Positions 8,654 through 17,201 of a DNA stretch of 64,000 bases are shown here, one piece after another. Origin of the DNA: Clostridium_AD sp050717515 (GTDB lineage: Bacteria > Bacillota > Clostridia > Clostridiales > Clostridiaceae); the NCBI RefSeq assembly GCF_050717515.1, contig NZ_JBOITL010000025.1, positions 248,001 through 312,000 of the forward strand. The letters run 5' to 3'. Both the position numbers and the translations under genes were made by a program. The notes beneath the pieces are model-generated. The model worked only from the letters and a program-made list of their open reading frames with translations, searched no databases and was not told where the DNA came from. Positions within the stretch are counted from its first letter, which is position 1. Each line of letters begins with the position of its first letter.

Positions 8654-9864
8654 AAATGTATTAAGTAAAAATTAATGTTTTTATCTCCCCAGCCTAAGTC
8701 CCAAGGTACATGAAATCTATCAATGGTGTGCGTATTAACAAGAGGGTATCCATGAGAGTCAAAGCCCGTAACTATAGCGAAATGATCTATATCACTACCT
8801 TTGGCATAACAAATAAGATCACCTAATTCCAATTTTTGTACTGCTCCACATGGATAGCCTGGAAGTGGAGAAATTAACTGGTTAAATGTACCTTTTCCTA
8901 GTAGCTTTCCACGGCCACTATAAAGCAAATAATTTTTAAAGGCATCAGCATTAACCCATGCTGAGCTTCCGTCAGCTCCACCATATTTTTTATAAGTACA
9001 TTGCCAAATACTATCAAACCGTAGGCCGCCACCTTCACTATCTCCAATTGATTGAGATACATAATTAGTGCAATTGCCCCCATTGCCGGTATAGTTTGTA
9101 TATTTTTTATTATATTTTGTTGAATTTCCACTTGCCCATGGTATTCCACAGTATTTATCCGCATATTTAACGGCGTTAATTTTGTCGTATCGACCTTTGG
9201 GAACAACCTTCACTTCGGGTGGTATTTTAGGACAATTACCTAGGGTGTAAATAGTTTTTTTGTTGGCATCAAGTTTAAAGTTTTTTAACTCTCCCACATA
9301 AGCTTTTAAAGCATCTTCAAAACAATCTAAATACCAATCAGAATAAATTATCCATTTTTCATCTTTTTTTATTAGCTCCATAGAGTGTGTTAGTCCTACT
9401 CCAAATACATTTGTAGTAGGCGTTATATCATTTTTATAAGTGTATTCAAATTTATAATATTCATCCACCAATAAGCGAAGACCTCTTTTGGTTGTAGTTA
9501 TGTTTCTAACTTTGGGAGTAGATTCAACTTTTGTAAAATTCATACCTCTTTGACTTGACCAATCATTAAAATAATTAAATCTTTTTACCTCATGCTCTAA
9601 ACTCCACTTTCCAAGCTTTTGAGAAGGATCATAATAACTAGGGAGATTAGTAAGATCTTTAGTAATAAACATGGAGCAACGATCATTATAAATATTTTCT
9701 ATCACCTGTGTGATTTCAGTTTTATCAGGAGGTAATAAAGCTATTGTAGAAATAGTTAAATTTTTATTTGTGTAAAAATCATTGAATTTATAAAAAAACA
9801 AATTTAATAGTAAAACAAACAAAATAGCAGTAAAAATAACAGCTTTGCAAGTGTGTTTTTTCAT
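8647..9864 (-). CDS. Secreted protein with C-terminal putative amidase domain (Amidase_6)
   Basis: The N-terminus has a basic start and one long hydrophobic segment, so it is a signal peptide or membrane anchor. A central region of about 180 residues resembles no domain I recognise. The last 180 residues match the Amidase_6 family, a papain-like (NlpC/P60-related) fold. GGNCTNYVSQ holds the presumed catalytic Cys near 265, and DIDHFAIVTG holds the His near 361. A peptide or peptidoglycan amide bond is a likely substrate, which is inference from the family. The ATG at 9864 is chosen because the GTG at 9876 overlaps the GGAGG ribosome site. The gene converges on the GH3 cell-wall lipoprotein and shares its terminator. 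Confidence 0.8.
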   Translation of the reverse strand: MKKHTCKAVIFTAILFVLLLNLFFYKFNDFYTNKNLTISTIALLPPDKTEITQVIENIYNDRCSMFITKDLTNLPSYYDPSQKLGKWSLEHEVKRFNYFNDWSSQRGMNFTKVESTPKVRNITTTKRGLRLLVDEYYKFEYTYKNDITPTTNVFGVGLTHSMELIKKDEKWIIYSDWYLDCFEDALKAYVGELKNFKLDANKKTIYTLGNCPKIPPEVKVVPKGRYDKINAVKYADKYCGIPWASGNSTKYNKKYTNYTGNGGNCTNYVSQSIGDSEGGGLRFDSIWQCTYKKYGGADGSSAWVNADAFKNYLLYSGRGKLLGKGTFNQLISPLPGYPCGAVQKLELGDLICYAKGSDIDHFAIVTGFDSHGYPLVNTHTIDRFHVPWDLGWGDKNINFYLIHLK

Positions 9865-10047
9865 GAATTTATACACCTCCGAATTATTTAAAACAAAAAA
9901 TAAGCACTAAGTTAGTATTCCACATTAATAAGATTTATTGCAAGAATTAATGATAAATTAATTTCAAATGCTGGAAAATTGTTCATCAAAATGAATTTTA
10001 TTAATATACTTAATAAAGGTAATTAATTTTTGTGAGGTAGCTTATGT

Positions 10048-11394
10048 ATGGTGAATAAATATACAACCAATGAGGTTTTAAATACTTCGCTGCCTGTAGT
10101 TGCGGAGATAACAATATATACTTTAATGTCTATTTTCGATTTAATGATGATTGGAAAATATGGCGGGAATATAGCAGTAAGTGCGGTGGGAATAAGTAAT
10201 AGTTTAACAAATGCATTTATAGGTATATTTATTTCTGGGGGAGTTTGTATAAGTATTGTTTCACTAGTGTCTAGACTAGTAGGTGCAAAACAGTATAAAA
10301 TTGCTGAAAAATTCGCAGCAATAGGGTTTGTTTTAGGTGCTAGCATTTGTTTAATTATTACAATTTTATTTTTTCACTTTGGAAAAGAACTTCTTTATGT
10401 ACTTGGAGCTAGAAATGAAATTTTACAAATAGGATATTCATTTATAAGAATTAATTCTATAGCCTTGTTTTTTTGTATGAATATGCGACTTTTAAATTCT
10501 GTTTTAATAGGATATGGAAACACGTTTATACCATTCATATGTTCTTTAATTGTATTTTGTCTTAAAATACTTTTCAATTATTTGTTAATTTTTGGTGTTA
10601 TGTTTAAGGAGATGGGTATAGAAGGAGCTGCTATTGCTTCTACAATTGCTTATTTATGTGGTTTTGTTTTTTCTTTTTACAATACTGTTCTAAAGGCTAA
10701 AATCAATTTTAAAACCATTTTCAATCTCAAAATTTTAAATAGTGATATTAAAAAAATATTAAGATTAGCTATTCCTTGTTCATTGGAAGAAGCGGCCTTC
10801 AGCATTAGCAAACTGATATGTGTTGCTATTATAATCAAATCTGGAAGTGTTTCCTTTGCAGCTGATGAAATAGCTAATATGATAGAAGGAATTTCCGTTA
10901 TGCCTGGTATTGGATTTGGTATGGCAGTTATTACTTTAGTAGGACATAATATAGGGAAAAAGGATTATAAAAAAGCAAAAGCGGCTACTTTTAATTGTGC
11001 TTTTTATGCTTTATTTATGATGAGCATATTCGCAATAATATTCTTATTTATGCCAAATATTCTGGTGAATTTTTTTGTTAGTGAAAAAGAAAAAAAAGTT
11101 GCTTATTTAGCTGGGAGGTGTCTTGCTATAGGAGCAGCAGAGCAACCGCTTATAGGTATATCACTAGTCTTTGCTGGTGCATTAAAGGGTTTAGGAGATG
11201 TAAAGAGCCCCTTTTTAATTTCTTGTTTTACAAGTTGGGTTATAAGATTACCACTAACATATTATTTTATACATCTTTTAAAGTATCCAGTTACAGCAGT
11301 ATGGTGGATTACTGCATTGCAATGGGGAATAGATGCATTGCTTATGTTCATATTTTTTAAGTGCAAATTTAATAAATTATCAAAAAATCAATAA
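10048..11394 (+). CDS. MATE family efflux transporter
   Basis: The 448-residue protein has about twelve hydrophobic helices in two halves, as in multidrug and toxin extrusion pumps that use Na+ or H+ gradients. Recognisable MATE segments are the N-terminal LPVVAEITIYTLMSIFDLMM region, the GAKQYKIAEK loop and the matching GKKDYKKAK loop in the second half, and FAGALKGLGDVKSP near the end. It is monocistronic. Its 3' end overlaps a different reading frame that carries a polysaccharide deacetylase fragment, which suggests the gene's end lies at a deletion junction. No adjacent regulator is present. Substrate unknown. Confidence 0.9.
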   Translation: MVNKYTTNEVLNTSLPVVAEITIYTLMSIFDLMMIGKYGGNIAVSAVGISNSLTNAFIGIFISGGVCISIVSLVSRLVGAKQYKIAEKFAAIGFVLGASICLIITILFFHFGKELLYVLGARNEILQIGYSFIRINSIALFFCMNMRLLNSVLIGYGNTFIPFICSLIVFCLKILFNYLLIFGVMFKEMGIEGAAIASTIAYLCGFVFSFYNTVLKAKINFKTIFNLKILNSDIKKILRLAIPCSLEEAAFSISKLICVAIIIKSGSVSFAADEIANMIEGISVMPGIGFGMAVITLVGHNIGKKDYKKAKAATFNCAFYALFMMSIFAIIFLFMPNILVNFFVSEKEKKVAYLAGRCLAIGAAEQPLIGISLVFAGALKGLGDVKSPFLISCFTSWVIRLPLTYYFIHLLKYPVTAVWWITALQWGIDALLMFIFFKCKFNKLSKNQ

Positions 11395-11524
11395 GGATTT
11401 AGATATACTTAAAGAAAATCATGTAAAGGCTACTTTTTTTCTTATAGGCAATCAAATTAAAGGTCAAGAAGCACATGGAAGTAGGTATGAGATTAAAAAG
11501 ACTAAGTGCAAAGTCTGCAATTAG
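11386..11524 (+). pseudogene. Remnant of a polysaccharide deacetylase (NodB homology domain)
   Basis: In the frame that overlaps the MATE stop, the DNA encodes DLDILKENHVKATFFLIGNQ. This is the first conserved block of NodB-type polysaccharide deacetylases (…LKxxxVKATFFxxG). Only about 25 recognisable residues remain, followed by unrelated sequence and a stop. The catalytic HxxxH motif and the rest of the domain are absent, so this is a degraded fragment. There is no start codon with a ribosome site. Confidence 0.7.
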
Positions 11525-11590
11525 TCTTTTATATTTTCTAAAGATAAAAATCAAATAAGTATTTCTTTTTATATAAAACCAAACATTAAG

Positions 11591-12049
11591 TTAGCGATTT
11601 AGGCCCTCGATTAGTTTAGTTTTGGTTTTAATCATGTCAGATAATATTATATATGCTTTTGAGTTTGTATCATAGGAAGTTACAACTAATCTTCCTTGTA
11701 TATCAAGAAATAAAGCTAATATTTCCTTTTCAAACTGGAGAGAAAAATTCATAAATTCTTTAGACGTTGTAGCGTCAGTAGTATGTACTCTTAAATTAAA
11801 TTGACTTATTAAAAATGAAATCTTATCATAAATTGCAAAATCAATTTTTTCAGTTTCATCGTCATTGACTTCTTTTTTTAGTTTTTGGTAATAAAGAAAG
11901 GTTTTATCAACGTTGTCAGCCAAAACCTTAGATAATATCTTTACAGCAGGAGAAAGATGAGTTTGCTTACTAATTTCTGTGTAAAGATCCTTTCGCTTAT
12001 ATGCAATGGCTATAGCTTTATCTATAATGTCTATAATGTCGTATCCCAA
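11591..12049 (-). CDS. Hypothetical 152-residue helical protein
   Basis: I do not recognise this protein. It is predicted almost wholly alpha-helical, has no signal or transmembrane segment, and begins with an acidic-hydrophobic helix (IIDIIDKAIAIAYKRKDL). The length and heptad-like spacing could fit a four-helix bundle of the ferritin/rubrerythrin-like type, but no clear metal-binding ExxH pair is visible, so this is only a resemblance. The start is TTG at 12049, 10 bases after GGAGG. It ends about 200 bases from the convergent MATE gene. Nothing in the neighbourhood indicates a role. Confidence 0.6.
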   Translation of the reverse strand: MGYDIIDIIDKAIAIAYKRKDLYTEISKQTHLSPAVKILSKVLADNVDKTFLYYQKLKKEVNDDETEKIDFAIYDKISFLISQFNLRVHTTDATTSKEFMNFSLQFEKEILALFLDIQGRLVVTSYDTNSKAYIILSDMIKTKTKLIEGLNR

Positions 12050-12172
12050 AACAAAATAACCTCCTTTTAATATTGTGTGGTAGATAACAATTATATTTCC
12101 TAAAGTTGTTAAATTTAAACATCGTTAATTTTTCAAGATTAACTGTTTTGATGCCAGTATCCATAGAAAAAA

Positions 12173-12199
12173 AGCTTGCTTTAAAACAAGCTCTTTCTG
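12173..12199 (-). terminator. Possible minus-strand terminator hairpin
   Basis: AGCTTG (12173-12178) pairs with CAAGCT (12187-12192). On the minus strand the stem is followed by seven T. It could end the transcript of the 62-residue gene upstream. Confidence 0.45.
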
Positions 12200-12607
12200 A
12201 AAAAAATTAATAAAATCTGGCGTTTTTTAAATCAATCCCCAATTGTTGAAACTCTGCTACATTTTTATAATTCAAGTTTTTATTTGAATTTAGAATCATA
12301 AAAATATACTATAATTGTACTATAACAGAAAAGGCGGAACTATGGAGACGTTGAAATTAGATTAAAAGCTTGTTTTTCGGTAATTTCTGTTGAATCCTTC
12401 ATTTTGCTAACTGTTTCACATTCGACTATTTATGCAAAATTTATGAAATAAGCACACAAATATACTGATATCAATGAAAAAATTTACATTATATGCTACA
12501 AGTGCTTTTTATATAGTTGCAAATGTTGGAAATTGTCACCTGAAAAAAATGTAAGCTATTAAATTCGGTTTTACAAAAGCAGGTTTTAATTTTGAAAACT
12601 CTTAGTT

Positions 12608-12636
12608 AAGGAGCTTGTTTAAAAAACAAGCTCCTT
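12608..12636. terminator. Hairpin downstream of the 62-residue gene
   Basis: A perfect 13-bp stem AAGGAGCTTGTTT/AAACAAGCTCCTT has a 3-base loop. The following T-run is weak on both strands. Confidence 0.5.
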
Positions 12637-12673
12637 CTGCTTAATATTAGTAAAATATTATTTTATATGGTTT

Positions 12674-12862
12674 CTACTCTGTGTAATTTGAAAGTGTTTC
12701 AGTAGCTGTTTGTAATGCAGATTGAACAGCATTAAGAGTATTTTGAATTTGTTGCCTATTTTCTTCCTTTTCTACTGTGCTTATGGCTTCAGTAAGACTA
12801 GTTCTTGAAGTTTGAAGTTTGTGATATACATCTTCAACATGTTGTCTTGCATTCTTTTCCAT
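12674..12862 (-). CDS. Small 62-residue helical protein
   Basis: This protein has no family I recognise. It is hydrophilic and predicted as one or two long amphipathic helices rich in Gln, Thr, Glu and Ala (for example QQIQNTLNAVQSALQTATET), which suggests coiled-coil self-association. It has a convincing start: ATG at 12862, 5 bases after AAAGGAGG. Small helical proteins of this kind are common in spore formers, but I see no SASP motif, so I give it no function. A hairpin lies about 40 bases after the stop. It is divergent from the riboswitch-controlled ABC operon. Confidence 0.65.
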   Translation of the reverse strand: MEKNARQHVEDVYHKLQTSRTSLTEAISTVEKEENRQQIQNTLNAVQSALQTATETLSNYTE

Positions 12863-12927
12863 ATGGATTTCCTCCTTTATTTCTTAATAGTATGGTTATA
12901 GTATCTGAATTTCACTGAAAAAAATAC

Positions 12928-12955
12928 TTGTAAATTATAGAAAGTATGCTATAAT
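12928..12955 (+). promoter_or_regulatory. Predicted promoter of the riboswitch/ABC operon
   Basis: TTGTAA (12928-12933), 16 bases and TATAAT (12950-12955). Transcription would begin just before the conserved aptamer sequence. Confidence 0.65.
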
Positions 12956-12967
12956 TTACTTTAATGT

Positions 12968-13064
12968 GAGAGTGTATCTAGGGTTCCGGTTTTAAAAATG
13001 TCTGGTCCGAGCGATACAGGATGATATCTACACTTTTAGGGAAAAAGCCTGAAGGACGAGTCTC
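12968..13064 (+). promoter_or_regulatory. ykkC-family riboswitch aptamer (ligand uncertain)
   Basis: Conserved ykkC blocks appear in order: ATCTAGGGTTCCG (12976-12988), CTGGTCCGAGCG (13002-13013), and a GGGAAAAAGCCTGAAGGA block (13040-13057) that corresponds to the family's 3' stem-loop GGGATAAAAGCC(C)GGGAG. AGTGTA (12971-12976) pairs with TACACT (13029-13034). The family includes guanidine-I and the ppGpp, PRPP and nucleoside-diphosphate variants. The 3' block differs from the guanidine-I consensus, so I leave the ligand open. Confidence 0.78.
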
Positions 13065-13100
13065 AATATGGAGATTTGTTTTGGAGGCTTTATTTTTTTT
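13044..13100 (+). terminator. Intrinsic terminator of the riboswitch expression platform
   Basis: AAAGCCT (13044-13050) pairs with AGGCTTT (13085-13091), followed by eight T. The 5' arm is part of the aptamer's 3' stem-loop, so ligand-bound aptamer and terminator exclude each other. That predicts an ON switch. Confidence 0.75.
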
Positions 13101-13121
13101 GAAAAAAAGGAGATGTTAAAA

Positions 13122-14126
13122 ATGAGCATAATAAAAGTTGATAATCTTTGCAAAACTTTTAAAGTTAAAACCAAGGAACAAGGACTACGGGGCAGTGTTA
13201 AGTCGATTTTTTCACCAAGCTATAGGGAGATTGAGGCCGTTAATAATATTTCCTTTGAAGTAGAAAAGGGAGAAATATTAGCCTTCATAGGTCCAAATGG
13301 AGCAGGAAAATCCACTACTATAAAAATGATGACAGGTATATTATATCCATCCTCAGGAAATATTGAAGTCCTGGGTATGAATCCAGCTACTGAAAGAAAA
13401 GAATTGTCTTATAAAATAGGTACAGTTTTTGGGCAAAAATCACAACTTTGGTTTCACCTACCACCACTTGATAGCTTTCATTTACTTGGGAATATTTATG
13501 AAATGGATAAAGTGAAACTTCAAAAGAGAATAGAGCTCCTAAAGGAGATTTTTGAAATAGGAGATTTAATGGATATTCCCGTTAGAAAACTTTCTTTAGG
13601 TCAAAGAATACGCTGTGAGATTGCAGCATCTATTTTACACGAACCTGAGATTATATTTTTAGATGAGCCTACTATAGGCCTGGATGTGGTTGTAAAACAG
13701 AAGATTAGAGAACTTATATTGCAGCTTAATAAGGAAGAAAAAACCACTATATTCTTAACCTCTCATGATTCCGGCGATATAGAACAATTATGCAAAAGGG
13801 CAATCATTATAAATCATGGAGAGGTGGTATTAAACGAAACAATTAAGAGTCTTAAGCATGATTATTTAAACAAGAAGATAATACAGATTAAGTATAATGA
13901 AATAGTAAATCTAGACAATTGCGAACTAAATATTATTAAAAATAAGGGGAATGCCATAAAGGTTCAAGTGGACACATCAAAGCAAGATATAGAGCAAGTG
14001 CTAACTAACCTAATAAAATGCGGAAAGGTGAATGACATAACCATATCAGAGCCACCACTTGAGGAAATAATATCTCATATTTATAAGCAAAGTAAGGAGG
14101 GTGACACGCATGAAGGCACTTCGTAA
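13122..14126 (+). CDS. ABC-2 type exporter ATP-binding protein
   Basis: This is the ATPase of a three-gene ABC exporter. It has a Walker A GPNGAGKST (about 57-65), a signature LSLGQRIRCEIA in place of the canonical LSGGQ, Walker B IIFLDEPTIGLD and an H-loop TSHD. A C-terminal accessory region of about 90 residues follows. The long insert before Walker A (KEQGLRGSVKSIFSPSYREI) and the LSLGQ signature are typical of the ATPases that partner the ABC2_membrane_6 permeases (COG4586 group). The ATG at 13122 is used because AAAAAGGAG lies 9 bases upstream; earlier in-frame starts fall inside the terminator hairpin. It overlaps the next gene by 17 bases. Transcription is controlled by the upstream ykkC-family switch. 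The exported compound is unknown. Confidence 0.92.
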   Translation: MSIIKVDNLCKTFKVKTKEQGLRGSVKSIFSPSYREIEAVNNISFEVEKGEILAFIGPNGAGKSTTIKMMTGILYPSSGNIEVLGMNPATERKELSYKIGTVFGQKSQLWFHLPPLDSFHLLGNIYEMDKVKLQKRIELLKEIFEIGDLMDIPVRKLSLGQRIRCEIAASILHEPEIIFLDEPTIGLDVVVKQKIRELILQLNKEEKTTIFLTSHDSGDIEQLCKRAIIINHGEVVLNETIKSLKHDYLNKKIIQIKYNEIVNLDNCELNIIKNKGNAIKVQVDTSKQDIEQVLTNLIKCGKVNDITISEPPLEEIISHIYKQSKEGDTHEGTS

Positions 14127-14907
14127 ATATGGACAAATATCTAAAATAACAATGTCTAATAGCTTGGTATATTTTTGGAATTTTCTTAGTAAAAATATAT
14201 TTTTTGTATTCATAATGTTTATATATTTAATGCTTTGGAAAAATATATATGCACAAAAAGGTAGTACAATTGCTGGGCTAAGTTTAAATGCAATGATTTG
14301 GTACTTGATAGTTACAGAGCTTGTTACTCTTTCAAGAACAGATATACATGTACAAGTAAATGAAGATGTGAAAAGTGGTAACATAGCTTATTTATTGAAC
14401 AAACCTTATAACTATGTTATTTATTGCTTTTCCTACTTTGTAGGTGAAATTGGCATAAAACTTTTAACTAATGGTATAATTGGACTTTCTATAGGGTTCA
14501 TCTATGCTGGGACCTTGGAAAATTTTAACGTACTGCACCTCCCTTTTATATTTATATCATTAATTGTAGGCTGCTGTATTAACTTTTTTATCTATATAAC
14601 GTTAGCATTAACCTCATTTTGGTTTGAGGACAATACAGCTTTCTTTTGGATTTATTCAAAGCTGATATTTACCTTAGGGGGAATGCTTATGCCTATAGAA
14701 CTTTTTCCGGATTGGCTCCAAAAGGTATCAAAGTATCTACCCTTTGCTTATGTAACTTACGTGCCAGCAAAACTTGCAGTAGATTTTTCTTTCATAAGTT
14801 TTTATAAACAATTTTCAATTCAACTATTATATTTAGGGATATTTTTTACTTTAGCTATGACATTATATAAGAAGGGGGCAAAGAATTTAAATGTTAATGG
14901 AGGTTAA
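14110..14907 (+). CDS. ABC-2 exporter permease 1 (ABC2_membrane_6-like)
   Basis: The protein has about 266 residues and six hydrophobic segments, with a short basic N-terminus, matching half-transporter permeases of the DUF990/ABC2_membrane_6 family. It would pair with the second permease as a heterodimer driven by the upstream ATPase. The conserved PIELFPDWLQKVSKYLPFAY stretch before the last helices (the cytoplasm-facing P-[IL]-x-x-[FL]-P motif of ABC-2 permeases) is clearly present. The ATG at 14110 is 9 bases after AAGGAGG, which lies within the 3' end of the ATPase gene, so the two are translationally coupled. A GTG at 14101 abuts the ribosome site and is less likely. Confidence 0.9.
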   Translation: MKALRKYGQISKITMSNSLVYFWNFLSKNIFFVFIMFIYLMLWKNIYAQKGSTIAGLSLNAMIWYLIVTELVTLSRTDIHVQVNEDVKSGNIAYLLNKPYNYVIYCFSYFVGEIGIKLLTNGIIGLSIGFIYAGTLENFNVLHLPFIFISLIVGCCINFFIYITLALTSFWFEDNTAFFWIYSKLIFTLGGMLMPIELFPDWLQKVSKYLPFAYVTYVPAKLAVDFSFISFYKQFSIQLLYLGIFFTLAMTLYKKGAKNLNVNGG

Positions 14908-15688
14908 GAAGAGCTTAAAGCTTATGGGTTATTATTTTAAATTTAATATATCTTCAGTCATGGAATACAGGATGAGTTTTCTTGTACAATGTTTTGGGAT
15001 GATACTAAATAATTCAGCATTTATATTCTTTTGGTGGATATTATTTGAAAAGGTAAACACTATTGGTGGATATGGTTTTAAGGATGAAATGATGCTTTGG
15101 GCTTTAATGTCCACTAGTTTTGGTCTTTGTTTTGTGGTTTTTGGTAATGTAAATCAGATTACAAGAATGATAATAAATGGTGAACTAGATAGCTATTTAC
15201 TACAGCCTAAAGACCCTCTTATTAATATACTTTGCTCTAAAACCATAGTATCTGCATGGGGTGATACCTTATATGGAGTGATTTTATTTTTTATAATCAA
15301 AGGTTTTCATCTTAAAAGTTTCTTATTGTTTTTGTTATTTTCTATTACAGGGGCTTTAATATTAGCTTCAGTACTAGTGACCTTTCATGCCTTAAGTTTT
15401 TATGCAGGCAACACAGAGGGATTAGCACAGCTTGCAACAGAATTTTTCATAAGCTTTAGTATTTATCCGGAAGGCATATTTAGCAATACTGTAAAATATA
15501 TACTTTATACTGTTATACCAGTAGCATTTGTGGTGTATATACCTGCAAAGGTGATAAATCAATTTTCGCTTGTTATGCTTTTAGAGGTTTTAGGAGTAGC
15601 ATTAATATGGATAGTAATAGCTTATACTATGTTCTACAAAGGCCTTAAAAAATATGAATCTGGAAATTTAATAACAAATAAACTATAA
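14891..15688 (+). CDS. ABC-2 exporter permease 2 (ABC2_membrane_6-like)
   Basis: This is a second six-helix permease of 265 residues, overlapping the preceding one by 17 bases. It shares the family pattern YPEGIFSNTVKYILYTVIPV near residue 195, equivalent to the FPDWL motif of its partner, and ends in a basic tail. Together with the ATPase and first permease it completes a minimal exporter. Start choice is between ATG 14891 and ATG 14897; the first is kept because AAGGGGGC lies 12-14 bases upstream. A small hairpin (TGCCAC/GTGGCA near 15691-15705) separates it from the phosphodiesterase-like gene. It lacks a T-run, so read-through is likely. Confidence 0.9.
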   Translation: MLMEVKKSLKLMGYYFKFNISSVMEYRMSFLVQCFGMILNNSAFIFFWWILFEKVNTIGGYGFKDEMMLWALMSTSFGLCFVVFGNVNQITRMIINGELDSYLLQPKDPLINILCSKTIVSAWGDTLYGVILFFIIKGFHLKSFLLFLLFSITGALILASVLVTFHALSFYAGNTEGLAQLATEFFISFSIYPEGIFSNTVKYILYTVIPVAFVVYIPAKVINQFSLVMLLEVLGVALIWIVIAYTMFYKGLKKYESGNLITNKL

Positions 15689-15753
15689 TGGTGCCACCAA
15701 CGTGGCAAGTGTAAAATTGAACTTACCATACAATAATTCAATGAGGTGATGAG

Positions 15754-17016
15754 ATGATAAATACAAAATCAATTGAGGCAGTTGATAAAAGCAAATATAA
15801 GGAATTTACTGTTCCATTATATGATAGTTACTGTTTTTCTAATATTTTTGGAAGTATAAAACACTTATTTGATATTCCATCAGATAAAAAATTACCTAAG
15901 GATACTCTAGGAAATTCACAGGATTCTCCTAATAAAATAGTTTTCTTTCTTGTGGATGCTTTTGGCTGGTGTTTTTATGAGAAATACAAGGAGTCTTCCA
16001 GTTTCTTACGTGAAATAGAAGAAAGAGGAATTGTTTCAAAGTTAACTTCACAGTTTCCGTCTACTACAACAGCTCATGTAACCACAGCTTTAAGTGGAGA
16101 ACCAGTATACGAACACGGGCTTTATGAATGGTTCTATTATGAGCCAGAAGCCGATGATATCATAACAGCTTTCTTATTTAAAGAAGCAAGAAAAAAGGGT
16201 ATAGAAACTTTAAAGAATAAGAATATAGATCCTAAAAGCTTCTTACCTAAAAAAAGCTTTTTCAAGGACTTATTAGAAAATGGAATTAAAAGCACTGTTT
16301 ATCAGCCAAGCTTTATAAATGATAGTACCTACTCGAGTGTAATGTGTAAAGATGCAACGGTGAAAGGGTATCATGAATATGAAGATTTATTTGAATCGCT
16401 ATCAAAGGATTTAATAAAGAATAATGAGAAAGAATATTTTTATGTTTATTTACCAGACATTGATCATATTGCTCATGAAAAAGGAAATTGTTCAGAAGAA
16501 TTTAAAGAAGCCATGGAGAAATTATTAAAACATATGGATAAATTCTATAAAAATGGCAAAGAAAGCTTTGAAAATACAGCGATTATGATCTCAGCGGATC
16601 ATGGACAAGTGGATACTGATTTAAGTAGGAAGTATTATTTGAATGACATAATACCCGATATAGATAAATACTTAAAGCACAATAAAAACAATGATCTAAT
16701 TTCACCAGCAGGTTTTTGTAGAGATTTATTTCTCTACGTTAAGGACGAACACTTATTTACAGTTAAGAAAATGATAGAAAAGCAGTTAAAAGATATAGTT
16801 TACGTATATACTTTTGAGGAATTGACGAAAAAAGGCTTTTTCGGAAATCCAAGTAAGAGAATGTTAGAAAGATGTGGAAATCTTATTTTATTACCCAAAG
16901 GCAATAATCATATTTGGTGGTATGAAAAGGATGTTTTTGAACTTACACTTATAGGACTTCATGGTGGCGCGAGTAGGGATGAGATGGAGATACCACTTTT
17001 GTTTTATAGATTTTAA
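15754..17016 (+). CDS. Alkaline phosphatase superfamily nucleotide pyrophosphatase/phosphodiesterase-like protein
   Basis: The 420-residue protein shows the metal and catalytic elements of the NPP/alkaline-phosphatase superfamily. These are VDAFG with the metal-binding Asp near 68, FPSTTTAHVT with the catalytic Thr around 105, LPDIDHIAH with the Asp/His metal ligands, SADHGQ with the second Asp-His pair, and GLHGG with the last His near the C-terminus. It therefore probably hydrolyses a phosphodiester or nucleotide using two zinc ions. There is no signal peptide, so it acts in the cytoplasm. It follows the ABC exporter by 65 bases in the same direction and may belong to the riboswitch regulon. 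That would fit a nucleotide-like or phosphonate-containing signal or substrate, but this is inference. Confidence 0.85.
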   Translation: MINTKSIEAVDKSKYKEFTVPLYDSYCFSNIFGSIKHLFDIPSDKKLPKDTLGNSQDSPNKIVFFLVDAFGWCFYEKYKESSSFLREIEERGIVSKLTSQFPSTTTAHVTTALSGEPVYEHGLYEWFYYEPEADDIITAFLFKEARKKGIETLKNKNIDPKSFLPKKSFFKDLLENGIKSTVYQPSFINDSTYSSVMCKDATVKGYHEYEDLFESLSKDLIKNNEKEYFYVYLPDIDHIAHEKGNCSEEFKEAMEKLLKHMDKFYKNGKESFENTAIMISADHGQVDTDLSRKYYLNDIIPDIDKYLKHNKNNDLISPAGFCRDLFLYVKDEHLFTVKKMIEKQLKDIVYVYTFEELTKKGFFGNPSKRMLERCGNLILLPKGNNHIWWYEKDVFELTLIGLHGGASRDEMEIPLLFYRF

Positions 17017-17159
17017 TAAAATTATACAAATTTGACTTTTTAATATAAAAATAGGATAATTATAATTACTTTAAATGCAATTACGATAATATTATATTAT
17101 GAAAAAGAAGTGAAAATTAAAATTTATTTGAGAAAATAAGACTGAATGGAGGAATATTT

Positions 17160-17201
17160 ATGGGGAAGTATACTGCTTTTAAGATATTTTCATGCTCATA
17201 G
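17160..17201 (+). CDS. Candidate 13-residue leader peptide
   Basis: An ATG at 17160 lies 7 bases after a perfect GGAGG (17148-17152) and encodes MGKYTAFKIFSCS before TAG. It ends exactly where a set of alternative RNA hairpins begins, upstream of the CD3324-family gene. It is either a regulatory leader peptide or a truncated gene start. Confidence 0.45.
   Translation: MGKYTAFKIFSCS

Larger units (their letters stand above)
12050..12673. other. 624-bp intergenic region without a convincing gene
   Basis: The region contains two related hairpins (12173-12192 and 12608-12636), a 7-codon ORF after AAGGCGG near 12344, and a 26-codon ORF near 12474 that lacks a ribosome site. Nothing else is recognisable. 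It may hold degraded genes. Confidence 0.5.

Noticed and set aside
11118..11360. 80-codon ORF overlapping the MATE gene
   Set aside because: Out-of-frame shadow without family resemblance.
12474..12554. 26-codon ORF starting MKKFTLYATSAFYIVANVGN
   Set aside because: It superficially resembles an AgrD-type autoinducer precursor, but has no ribosome site, no charged C-terminal tail, and no agrB or agrC-type gene nearby.
13068..13121. Upstream start of the ABC ATPase at 13068
   Set aside because: It would translate the riboswitch terminator and ignores the AAAAAGGAG site before ATG 13122.
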